The translations under genes were made by a program, and so were the position numbers. Below are positions 34,833-47,069 of a DNA stretch of 64,000 nucleotides, piece by piece. Numbering within the stretch: position 1 is the stretch's first letter; each line of letters begins with the position of its first letter. This stretch comes from Linnemannia elongata (Eukaryota; Mortierellomycota; Mortierellomycetes; Mortierellales; Mortierellaceae): NCBI GenBank assembly GCA_036320915.1, contig JAXBDG010000012.1, forward strand, positions 980,501-1,044,500, in the 5' to 3' direction. The notes below the pieces were generated by a model that was not told the origin of the DNA, did not search any database, and saw only the letters and a program-made list of their open reading frames with translations.

Positions 34833-36985
34833 ATGCCATTCCCCACCCATCCTCACGTCAAGACCCGCCCCTCCTTCTCCTCCTCAACCGCTTCCCCTAA
34901 TGACATCGACTCTGCCAGCATATCATCTGGCTCAACCCAACAGCAGCACCAACAGCCAACAACACCCCTCGAGGACTACCCAGACCTCAAACCACTCCCA
35001 AAGTCACATGCCCCCATGGCCTGCATAGACCCTGCGCTTGCCATCCCCTTCGACCTCTCCATCCTCACAATCTCTCACAAAAAAGACCACAACGCCATCA
35101 AGGCCATCATCGTCGGAGGAGGCATTGCAGGACTTTCCCTCGCCATCATGATGGCCAAGGCCGGCATCGAATACATCATCCTCGAACGTTCCACCGGCCT
35201 CGAAGCCTCGATCGGCAGCGCCACTGTCCTTGGTCCGCCTGTCCTCCGTCTCATCGAGCAAATCGGTCTTTTGCCCCAGGTTGAAGCCGCCTCCAAGGCC
35301 CTTAGTGGCCTCACCATCGTCGACGGAGAGTGCCGCAAGATCGGCCGTCTCGAGGGCGTCGATCAGGATCGATATGGCTACCCTTTGCGCCTCATTGCCC
35401 GCCGAGACCTTCACCGCATTCTGCTTGATCATGTCCCAAAAGAGCATATCCAGCACGGCAAGCTCGTTATCGAAACACTTCAGAACCCCAACGGCGCCTC
35501 CTGCAAGTGCTCCGACGGCTCAACCTACTACGGCGACATTATCGTTGGCGCCGATGGCAGTCATAGTCTCACCCGCGATCGCATATACACCCAGCTGAAG
35601 GAGCAAGGTAAACTGTCCGACGCCGACATGGAGCCCTCCTGTTACGAACACATTACCATTGGAGGTGTCACCGACCCCCTCGATAAAACCTTCTATCCCG
35701 CTGCACATGAAACCACCGCCGAGATGCACGCCATCTACACAAAGGATGCTCCTTATTCAGTACGTCAATTGCCCTACCGTTAACTGTTTACACCTCGTTG
35801 ATGTTTCTGACCAAAGAAAGCAAGAGAAGGGCGCGGCCAGCTTTTTGTTTCCTCGCAAACCATGATCCACTTACGCTTTATTGACCATTTCTTACACTTT
35901 TACGATAGTTCTGGTACATGCCCGTTGGAGGAGGCCGCGTCGCATGGGCAATCAGCAACACCCAGAGCCCAAAATACAAAATACACAACTACTCTGGACC
36001 AAACCACACAATTCCCTCCACTAACACCGCTCCGACAACCACAACCACCAGCCCAGCTTACAGCAACAGCAACATCGGGAACCATGCAAGTGCCTTTACC
36101 GGCAGCATCAGCAGTAGCAGCAGCATCGGCAGCAGTGTCAGCAGTAATGCCAATTTTATCACCGCTCAAAATGGGGCCGGGTTTCACAAATCCATCAACG
36201 CTATCCCTCCACCTCTCTCCCGGACCTCATCGGCACAAAAGATTCACGACGACTGGTTCGTGCCCAGCAGTGTCGACCTCGAGTTGCACTTTAAAGATCT
36301 GCTCAACGCCCGATGCGCCATTGGTGTCGGGACCGTCCGGGACTTTATCGCAAAAACCCCCAAGGGTACCATATCCACTGTTGATGTTGAGGAGCGACTC
36401 AACAAGACTTGGCACCACGGTCGTATTGTCCTCATAGGCGACGCATGCCACCAGGTAAAGGGCAAAAAGTGGTCAATAACAATTAGCCACTCGTTTTAAA
36501 TGTGTAACACAGATATATACGGAAGACAAAATTGAAATAGCACAACCTAACATATTCACTGCAAACTTTTCTGCCCATGCCAACTAATGCAGCTTTTGCC
36601 GATCGGAGGTCAAGGTGCTGTCCAGAGTATGCTGGATAGTGTGTGCCTGGTCAACCTCCTCTATGACATGGAATTCAACACGCCCAGCGAGATCGCCAAG
36701 GTCTTTAAAAAGTATCAAGCCAAACGCTGCAGTCTTGCGAAAGCTTCCATCGACGAAACCAGTCAACTAGACAAGGTCTTCCATGGCCAGGGTCTTATGG
36801 CAGGGATGATGCGCAAGTTTATATTCAATGCCTTCTGGTCGTTCAACATGAAAAACGACAAATATAACAACAACCGACCTCAGCTTTCGTTTTTGCCCTT
36901 TGTTGAGGACCGCGGTGCCAGCAAAGCCAACAGTCAGAAGATTTCTAGTCGGCTTCTCGCAAACAACAAGACCTTTGCCGTTTAG
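34833..36985 (+). CDS. FAD-dependent monooxygenase with low-complexity insert
   Basis: Three exons, 34833-35759, 35909-36454, 36593-36985; 621 aa. It belongs to the class A flavoprotein hydroxylases (salicylate hydroxylase/UbiH-like fold), which insert oxygen from O2 using NAD(P)H. Visible motifs: the Rossmann fingerprint IIVGGGIAGLSLA (about 92-104) ending in the acidic IILER, the DG motif GADGSHS, and the ribityl-binding GD motif LIGDACHQ followed by P-x-GGQGA across intron 2. The start is the first in-frame ATG and gives an 88-residue Ser/Gln/Pro-rich extension before the fold. A second oddity is an about 85-residue Ser/Thr/Asn-rich stretch (about 335-420) between the substrate-binding strands. 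The substrate cannot be told from sequence, and no biosynthetic neighbours support a secondary-metabolite cluster. Confidence 0.87.
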
Positions 36986-37125
36986 TCACCATACAACACA
37001 CATAGCATACATAGTATTCGTTTGCAGAGACAACAATCGACCTTTTTTTTTTTTTTTTTTTTAAACTGTTTTTCTCTCATTTTTATGCACACTCGAGAGA
37101 CAAATGCATAAGCGGAATATAAAAA

Positions 37126-40100
37126 TCAAGGCGAAAATGAGTTCAGCGAATTAGCAGACCCGGAGAGACGTGCTGCATGCAACTGCCGGATCGACATTTC
37201 CTCTTGGGCGGCAGCTTCGTTTGCAAGTCGCTCATACGTGTTTCTTTCGAATCGGTTGAGCGATCGAATATAAACACGTCCAGTCTAGCACAGAAAAAAA
37301 GGACCATTGGCGGGAGGGTTTAGAAAAAATGGGGTGAAGATAGGAAGGTATTAATTAAACACTAGGATGATAGGTGACTTACAGGATGTTGATCCAGCCT
37401 ATTAAAAAAGGCGACGGTATCCTGTCTTACAGCTGCTACTGGGTGGAATAGTCCATAGGCCACGCAGAATAAGCCGCCTTGTGACAATGGCAGACAGGAG
37501 AGAAACTATTATTGGGCACGTGTCATTTAAGGTAACGGAGGCACAGTAAATATTTTGTGATGCAGGAAACAGGACCTCAGTTTCAACATTTCGTCCAGTG
37601 TCAACTTCCCAGGGACTTGCCTCGATAATTTGTTCATCTGTTACAATGTTCTGCAGAAATCCTCTGTAGAGGGTCGATACATCTTGTGATGATAAGGATC
37701 TTGATAGCCTTAACAGCGAGATGACTCTTTTCACGTCCATGCATCGAATTGACCTTGTCGCCAGCCATTCTTTGTGGTCCTTCGATTGATGAAAAAAAAC
37801 CATAACGTTTGTTAAGTGAAAAGATGTGTTTCAACTTGGCATCATTAGCTCATCTACATTGTAAGAAAGTCGACCGCGAATATGTCAATGTCTTACCTCT
37901 TGCAGATATTTGTAGCTGGTTGTGGCGCGCCAGCCTTCAATTCTTGAAGCATTCGCCGCTATCTCCTTCAATCTAGAGCTTTCATCGGAAAAGACCAAAC
38001 CGGTGCCCATGTACTTGCTTGATTCGGGAGTGTTGATACGGTTGATGCCGATGGTTGTTTGGCCATAGGTCTGATCTTCGTACTGAGAGGCCAGCTGAAC
38101 AAAGCGGGTGACATACTCTTGAAATCTGGCACGGATCACCATTTCTCCGTAGTGTGCTTGAATTGCGTTGAGAATCTACAATTGTCAAGAGCCGACATAA
38201 ATGCAGAGTAGAATGAGTAATTGATTGGACTAGTTGAATTAACCAGATCTTAAAGGTCCAAATAGCATCAAAAAAGGGTGGCAAGGGTGTCCTTTACGTC
38301 TGTCATAAACTCGTTATCGCCATTGTCATGCTTGCTGCTGGACTGAGCTGCTGTTCCGGTGCCGAATATGGGAACTGCTCGTGTGTCATCATAATGTCCG
38401 GCGGAGTGAGACGACGAAAATGCGATGGGGGAAATGTCTTTGCTGACGGTGATCTTTCCTGTATCAATATTACAGAGAACATCCCACCAAGCCGTCCTGT
38501 CCTCAAAAAGCTGGTTGGTCACTCCTGCGATGAACCCTTTGCTATGATTTGAAATGGTAATTAATCCAAGGGTTAGCGATCGCTCAGTGATAATAGCCGT
38601 TACATCGCTTGAGAATGCTTTCGCTGTAAACATTTTTTTGCCATTGTACCATGTCAAGAGATGGTCGATACCAGCCAGGTTTGTATATGGGTATGCGCGC
38701 TCTGGGAAGCCACGCAGGACGCCACCAGAGCCACTTCCTAGTGCACATGCGGCAAGTACAAAGTTGGCAACGTCACCAGCAGGATGTCCATTCCCGAGAA
38801 AAATAACCCGCTTGCCTGTCAAGAGGGCATTCATCAGCAGCATGATGGGGTGAGTGTTGGGGCCGTTCGAGTCCAGATGTGGGTGGAAAGGGTGAGGATT
38901 AGGCGAGGGCGATGATGGGCTGAAGGTCGTGATAAGTTTGATAAGCGAGAACTAGAAGTATAGAGAATGCACAAAGTATTTTGTAGTTGCTATTAGTATG
39001 GACAAACACATCACTATACTGCAGGTTATAGCTAACAGGATAGTAATCTGTTTTACCTCTCCGACTTCCTCTGGGTTGATGCTCAAGGGCACTCTAATAG
39101 GAATCTTGATTCCATCATAGACGACCTTGGTTTCGTAGAATTGGCAATCCCTGTTCTTGGCCATAGCTGCTGCTGGAGACCCTCCGTCCTTGCCCTTTAA
39201 AGGTGTCTGTCCAACAACAATCCCAAGTCCATGTGCAACATCAACCTTGGCCGGCACATCCTCACTGCTTACTGCCGCTTCAAACTTTTCTATAAAAAGC
39301 TCCTTATTGTCTGAAGATCTGAGGATCATACGCTCGTAGGGTGAAAGTTCTGGGGGATCGAGTTGCATTGAGTTGACGGATTCGTAGAGGGTCTTTAAAA
39401 CTTCAATTGAAGGGTTTTTGAAGTAGTTCTCGAGGGCAAGGAGAAGGACAGGCTAATGAAGGTAGAAGTGGTAAGGATGCTAATGGTTAAGAATGGTTAG
39501 GGAGGACGAGACTGGGTAAATAAAAAGAAAATGAATGAAAAGCGTGTACCTTGTAGACATGTAGATACTGGTGGGTTGTACAGATCGCCATGGCTTTCAC
39601 GGCTGCACCTCTAGCATGATTTTTTGTTTTATATATAAGATTGTTGCGAGAAATGATGGAATTCAATCAGTAGACATAAGTAATGATGGGTGTGGGCCAG
39701 GTCGATAAAATTGTTAGAGGTGTGTTTGATACCTCCGGATAGATGCATCATGGTTGGTGCGGACCAAATTAAGGACGTAGAGAAGAGGGTTGTCGCCATT
39801 GTCGGCAGCGACAGTATTGCCGTTCCACGGAGCAGGCTTGGCCCGGTTGAGGAAGAAAATGGTCCAGTCAGCGGGCCTGAGATGGGCACCGTCAGGCAAC
39901 ATGAGTTCTGCTAGTACACTGTGGTAAATAGATATGGCAATGGCGTTAGCTGATGTTTGCTTGCCCCTAAGGGTCATAGGGTGGCAGGAAGGCTGCTTTT
40001 TACTTTTTAACTTTTTTTTTTTTTTTTTGTGCGGTAAGGGATGGCATTACTGGTTGTCGGAGGTGATGTTGGCTGGGTACTGGTGCGTCAAGACGGAGCC

Positions 40101-40154
40101 CTGGTCGATGTCGAACTCTGCGAGGAGGATGGTTGTGACATGCTGTGGGGCCAT
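37126..40154 (-). CDS. AFI1: Afi1-like DENN/SPA polarity protein
   Basis: Nine minus-strand exons: 40154-40051, 39918-39733, 39610-39550, 39452-39057, 38951-38298, 38175-37897, 37779-37621, 37505-37383, 37284-37126; 706 aa. The N-terminus (TTILLAEFDIDQGSVLTHQYP) and the HLRPADWTIFFLNR motif are those of the Afi1/MesA N-terminal region; FLGNGHPAGDVANFVLAACALGSGSGG is the core of the SPA (stabilisation of polarity axis) domain; CLPLSQGGLFCVAYGLFHP and SLNRFERNTYERLAN close it. These DENN-related proteins interact with Arf3-type GTPases and keep growth polarised at the cortex. Intron 7 (37,620-37,506) has a GC donor (GAG/GCAAGT): the only GT options nearby give weak sites, whereas this one restores the conserved CLPLSQGGL segment. 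It converges on the monooxygenase gene with 140 bp between stops. Confidence 0.9.
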
Positions 40155-40546
40155 GGGAGGGAGGAGGAGCGAATGGAATAAGCTGGAGGAGGAAAGAAAG
40201 GAGGTTGAAGATGATGAAGGGAATTATTCTAAACTTTAATCAAATTGGTCGTTCTTATCCCGTGACGAGTCAGTCACGTTTCAATTTTCCTACACACTGC
40301 CTTTTGTTTACACTCTCACTTCTGTCACTTTCGCTCTCTCTCTCACATCCCCATCTCCTTCGATCCACCCAGACATACGACACTTACAACACTAACAACA
40401 CCTACACAAACGCGCGCACACACACACGCACACACACACACGCGCGCGCTCACACAGACAGGAACAACAGACCAAGGCGCATCGCAGGAGTATAAATCCG
40501 CTCATATCTACCTATAACATACTCCGTTTGGTCGCTCCCGCTCGCA
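40155..40546. promoter_or_regulatory. Divergent promoter, AFI1-like / Bye1-like gene
   Basis: 392 bp between divergent start codons. The centre (40,310-40,345) is CT-rich, followed by a CA/CG dinucleotide tract at about 40,410-40,452. No supported coding frame. Confidence 0.45.
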
Positions 40547-43500
40547 ATGACAGACTCATCTCCCCAGCCAGACGACTTTCTCCTCCTTGACCTTGCTGCC
40601 CCAGAAGAAGACGCCTTCCCTCCAGACGAGCTGCAGACCGTCCTGCCACTGACACGCATCCAAACCGTGGTAGAACCTACGTCAGAGACACGGACAGAGA
40701 CAGAGTCCGACGAGACCCTGTCTGGGATAGCTACGGTTGCTGCCACCTCTACTACCTCTACCGCTACCATCACCAACACCGCTGCTACGACTCCTACTAC
40801 CACTCAGGCAGACTCAGATACAGGCAGAGACATTTCTTCATTAGTATTGACTTCAGGAGGACCATGCATGTTGCTGGTGGACAGCCTCAACAGCCACGAC
40901 CACCACAACAACGAACATGTCTTCCTCGACTTTGTTCACGACCCACTCTCACACTCAACCCCGGATCAGATCGTTTCCGGAACAGACACTATCAGCGACG
41001 ATGGCCATGACCTGCGCACAGATTCTCAGCTCCCAATCACACTGGACCCTCAGGACCCTTCGTTGAAGGACATGGATATCGAAGGGCCATTCGTAGACCT
41101 GCTTGGAACTCACTCGACCACCCTAACTTCACTCGATTGGACAACCACCTCGCCCCAGCAAGCATACGGCTCGCTGATGGATATGGAGCTGTATAAGCCA
41201 TCCTCGTCATTGTCGACAACAACACAACCAGTATCGTTAGCAACATCATTAGCATCGCTATCCACGTCGATATCCCCACCATCTCCGCAACAGCAACAAC
41301 AACAACAACAGCAGCAGCAGCAGCCGATGTCTATGTCATCCTCGTCACTTGGAACAACCACCACGGCATCGACAGTATCCGACAATATCCCTTCCTCGGA
41401 CTGTGTTTCTCCGGATGTAACCTTCCAGCCGAATGGTATTTACGTTGACGCTCAATCAGACTCTGAACAACTTGGAACAGAGACAGAATCTTCAAACACC
41501 TCCTCAGGGAAGCCTACAAAGCCTGTGCACCCGTCGATTTTGAGACCATTAACGCCCGAAGAGGTCATGGTGCCGATTGCCGTTCGGAGGAGTAATAGAG
41601 CAAGGCAGCCCTCTACTTTGGCGGTACAGAGCACCGAATATCTGATGCATTCCCAAGGCCCATATGAGCCTGCCACCTCAGGCTCATCTGCAGCGGGGTC
41701 ATCGGGGTCAACATCAGCATCAGCATCAGCGCCGGTCGAGCGAATGACAAGATCCAAGAAGGTGTATTGCTACTGCCAGAAGCCGGATGATGGCAATGTC
41801 ATGATTCAATGCGACAGCTGTCGCCAATGGTAAAATATTCATTGATAGCTCATGTCTAGCGGTCGTTTTTCATGTATGTATGTGTGTGTGTGCTTCGTTT
41901 TGTCTCAATAACATGTCTAACCAACAGGGACATTTTATATTGCGTAGGTTCCACGGAGCATGCGTTGATATCACGGAAGAGGTAGCGGAGAAGATGGAGC
42001 TCAAGAACGAAAAGTTTTTTTGCGAACCCTGTGACGATAGAGTGCAAGGTAAGACCCACCATTGCAATTCACACTGCTCCTTTTTTTTTTGGCATCCATT
42101 GGCAGCTGGTTGCGGAAGAACTGGCAGGCACGTTGTCCTTATTTGTTGATAAAAAAAACTATATATTAAAAAGCATGAATGATGTCTGTTTCCCGATGCA
42201 CACTTTTCTGTCTTTTCGGCTTTCATTCGCCTGTGCCGCGACATTCCAATGTTCATCCTACTCAGACCTATCAATATCCCACGCATCATTCCTTACAATC
42301 ATTCACACACATGCGCAAACATTCTTCTCCACCCTCTCCCTGTCTCGTTCTTCCTCGTCGCACAGCTATTTTGCACTACCTTTATCTCTCTTACCACTGA
42401 CGCGCACTTCGGACGGCAGTTTTCTCTTCCTCCAACTCGATTCGTTCTTCATCTCATCGTTGCCCCTGTTGTCCTGTATATCAGACTTCCGGCATTCTCC
42501 TTTTCCTTCCTGTGTTCGCAGACAGATATCACTATTCTGCATGGCCAACGAGTAGCGACTGTGTTTGCTGACAACTGTGTATGCCTCTGTATCTCTGTAT
42601 GCCGCACTCGTTGGCGATCGGCATGTGGCTTCGCCTTAATGTTGTTCTTGGCCACCAAAAAAATCGCTCTATCTTATGCCACACATTGACGCTGTCACCC
42701 AGGCAGATCCACGCATATATTTCATCAGCTTATTTCAGTTTATGAATGAGCTACCCCTTTGTTTTACATGACACTAAACCTGCCCATTTTTTCTATCTTT
42801 CACAGCATGGAAGAGTACTGGCTCCGCAGGCATCGGCAACGCTTTTACGGTTTACTCGGTAAGTATTTCAGTCGCCATGTGGAGAGAATTCAAACGAGAT
42901 ACTGTATTACGCTCTCCGTGTCTCTAACCCAATCAGTTGCCAAATCCCTCATTTAGGACTCACGCGACTGTGACCTTCCGACATGTCTGAACGAGGCCCG
43001 CTCCACAAGCGACTATTGTAGTGAAGAATGTGCCATCAAGGGTATCGAACTTCAGGCGACCGAGGCTGTTATGAACAAGGAGAACATCCCTCCGGCCGTA
43101 TACATCCCCGCCCCGAAGCGAGCATCGACATCCACCGCGTCGTCCTCAAGCCAGCCCGAATCGCCCAGAGTCGAGCAAGATCCTGTTCGCGTGACTGCAC
43201 TAAAGGGCCTCACAGAATGCCTCTTAATAGGCCTAGAGCTCAAGTCTGCAGGCGGTGAGCCACTGACAGAGAGTAGTGAACAAGCCGCCAATAGGCCAGG
43301 AACTTATCTTGGAAAGGGAGCTGGAGCGACGGGAGCCACATTCGATGAGGAGCAAGCGAACCGTTTAGCCGTAGCCATCGAGAAGGAGCTTTATGGCTCA
43401 ACGGCGTCGCCGGGATTCGCTGCTTGTGGGAGAGATTACAAGGCCAAGTACCGCTCTCTGTTTTTCAATTTGAAGGATAAAAACAACGTGAGCCTTCGCG

Positions 43501-45836
43501 CGCGGTTGGTGTCTGGAGAGTTAGAGCCCTATGACCTTGTTCGACTCTCACACGAGGAACTTGCGAATCCGGAGTTGCAGATTATCAACAAGGAAATGCG
43601 CAAGAGGAGCATCCACAATTCTGTTTTGACTGTGGAGGAGGAACCGTATATCAAGAAAACCCACAAGGGTGAGCTGAGCTTTGTCCCGAGACTGTCGTCG
43701 GTTGGCGGTCCGTCTACTGTACCATATCTTGACCACACCCGGAGCGACGACGGCAGCAGTGTCAGCAGTGGTAGTGGCGGTGATAATGAGCATTCTCCTA
43801 ACAATAACCGCACCGACGACATCCATAACTCCAACAACACCACTGTTAGCCGCGACAGCAACAATAACGGCAACGGTAACAGCCGGCAAATCAACAATAA
43901 CAACAACAACACGGATGATCTTACGACTGATTCGCCGATGGAATATGAGGAACCCTCATCTGCCAAGCAACGCGGCAAGGATGCGCATGACTCCAACATA
44001 CATTCGCCGACGGGATCGCCTGCTGGGGATGTTTTGGACAAGCTGCTGGCCAGAATTCAAACTAATAAACGTTCCAGTGAGGGGACCACAGGCGACACTT
44101 TCGCAAGTGACAAACGACAGAGACGGACGGGCACGACTGACTACAGAATCGAGGATGCGGAGCGTCCCGGGACATCATACCTTCCCAGAGAGCCTTCGCC
44201 ATATTCGCCCTCTCCGCCAGGATCACCCGCCATGCACTCTACGACACCGCCGGACTCACCCCCGCCCCTCTTGCTCGAGGATAAACAAAAGACTGCTCAT
44301 ATGGACAGGGCGGAACGTGGTGCTCATCGCAAACAACCAACGGTCTGGGAAGGTTGCCTGTCCATGCATCTAGTTGCTAAGTTCTCAGCTAAGGCAGTTC
44401 AGATTGGAGGGCGAGAACTTTTTGGTGGTCAGGATGGAGGAGAATCGAGGCGACAATCGTGGAGCGATGTTTTGACGAAGGATATCTCAGTAGATGGGCG
44501 CATCGGAATCACTGCTGTCGAGACTTATGTTAGCAAGCAGGCTCAGTCGGCCACCAAGGAGATTGTTGTCCTCAAGTTCGAGACCCAAGAGTCGTCGTCG
44601 TCGTCGTCGTCGGTTCGCCAGCGAGTCGAGTTTGACAAGCTGTTCGAGTACTTCTACGCGAAACAGCGTAACGGAGTAGTGCCTCAGCGTAATCGCCACG
44701 TCAAGGATATGTATCTTGTTCCTATGGCAGCTAAGGACCCTCTCCCAGGGTATCTGCGAGAATTGGTTTACGATGACGCATCGGTTCGCAAAACAGTTCC
44801 TTCGAACTGTCTGCTTGGAGTCTTAGTCCTCAACAAGGAGCCATCCCACACTCACTCAAACCAACCTCACACCCGCCGCGCGCAACCACAGTCTTTGTTG
44901 TCACAGTCCAAGTCCACAACACCACCTTCCGGCCGCCGTCGCCATGCAAGCCCAGGTACCTCTCGTCCCTACCCAGACGTCCATGGGCACCATCATGGCA
45001 AACGACCAGCAGCACCTCTCGGACACTCATCCCCTGGTCACGTACAGCTCTCTGGAGAGACTGTCCCTCCCTTGAAAGCTCCAACCTTTGGCTCAGGATT
45101 GCCAAACACAACAAGCGTTGCTCCACACACTGTCCAGCAATCGGGCCCGAAAATGTCTGCAGGTGGTCTCTCACAGTCATCAATGCCTGTGTATTCACCC
45201 CAACCTATTCATAGCTTGACGGCAGGAGGGCCTAAAAAGATTCCTACTTTACAGGAGCTGCAAGGATTGGTGAACCAGCTATTCCCCAGCACAAGGTCTG
45301 CATCCACTCTGGCAACTGAACCACCCGGTGTTGACTCCAGACCCATCTCGGCACCGGGACCTACAGCAGCAGCTGCTGCTGTTTCCGCGCAGCTCAGCGG
45401 AGCTAATATGTCGAGCCTTATGGCCAGTCTCCCAGTCAGTCTAAGCATGAACCACCTCCTTCAGCCTCAGCACCAGCAGTCGCTGGAACAGCACCCGTCC
45501 TCTGCCCCTCCTTCCCAGGGAAACCCGTACGCCGTCCCTCCTGCACCGCCTGTTTTTCCTCTAGGCATGCCTGGGCTTCCTCCTCCTGCCGCTCCTCCCA
45601 ATTTAGTGCCTTTGCCTCCGTACTTGATGGCTCAATACGGATTGCCTATGAGTCCTTCTATGAACTCAACACCACTCGCTCCTCCTCCCCCAATGCCGCC
45701 TGTTCCGCCCAACCCACAGCATTATTTTGCGCATTACTTCTCTGGAACGCAGCACTTGCCGCCGTCAGCTCCCCCCAACTCCCACTCTCGTGTAGCCACA
45801 TCACACACTGTGAACACACAAGACCAGCCCAAATAA
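40547..45836 (+). CDS. PHD-TFIIS-SPOC transcription elongation regulator (Bye1/PHF3/DIDO type)
   Basis: Four exons, 40547-41829, 41948-42048, 42806-42858, 42957-45836; 1,438 aa. A Ser/Thr-rich N-terminus with a Gln tract is followed by a PHD finger split by intron 1 (about 407-458; C4HC3: CYCQ, CDSC, H and C in WFHGACV, CEPC), a second Cys cluster (CDLPTCLNE, YCSEECA, about 482-505), a TFIIS central-domain-like region (about 557-697; KYRSLFFNLKDKNNVSLRARLVSGEL) and a SPOC domain (about 941-1114; VWEGCLSMHLVAKF, LLGVLVL). The C-terminus is Pro-rich. This order defines the Bye1/PHF3/DIDO family, which binds RNA polymerase II and methylated H3K4 and tunes elongation. The protein is much longer than yeast Bye1 (about 600 aa). 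Exon 3 is only 53 nt, and intron 2 is long (about 757 nt). Confidence 0.9.
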
Positions 45837-45961
45837 AAAATAAAATTGGTGGCAACCTGACTGTGGCTTATCATCTTTTATTCACACACACACACCTTTT
45901 TTTTTTATTGCATTGACTTCATTGCATCTTTGCATCATTCTTCTTCAACAGACCAACAATC

Positions 45962-46834
<873 letters not shown>

Positions 46835-47069
46835 CACACGGCCCCTTCGAAATGAATACTCACTCGCTTATTGTCGTTTTGTCTTAAAGTCGCGCAGCTC
46901 TTTTCCTTCACTTCCCCTACTCTTCCTCCTCCGTTCCCTTTCTCTTTTTTACCCTTCCCAGCATCCATCCTCCCCAGTTACTCGACATCCACTTATTCCT
47001 TCCCTCCTCCTTTTCTTTCTTACTTCAACATTCATCTATCTTTTCACATCCTCCCCCACTTCGTGCACT

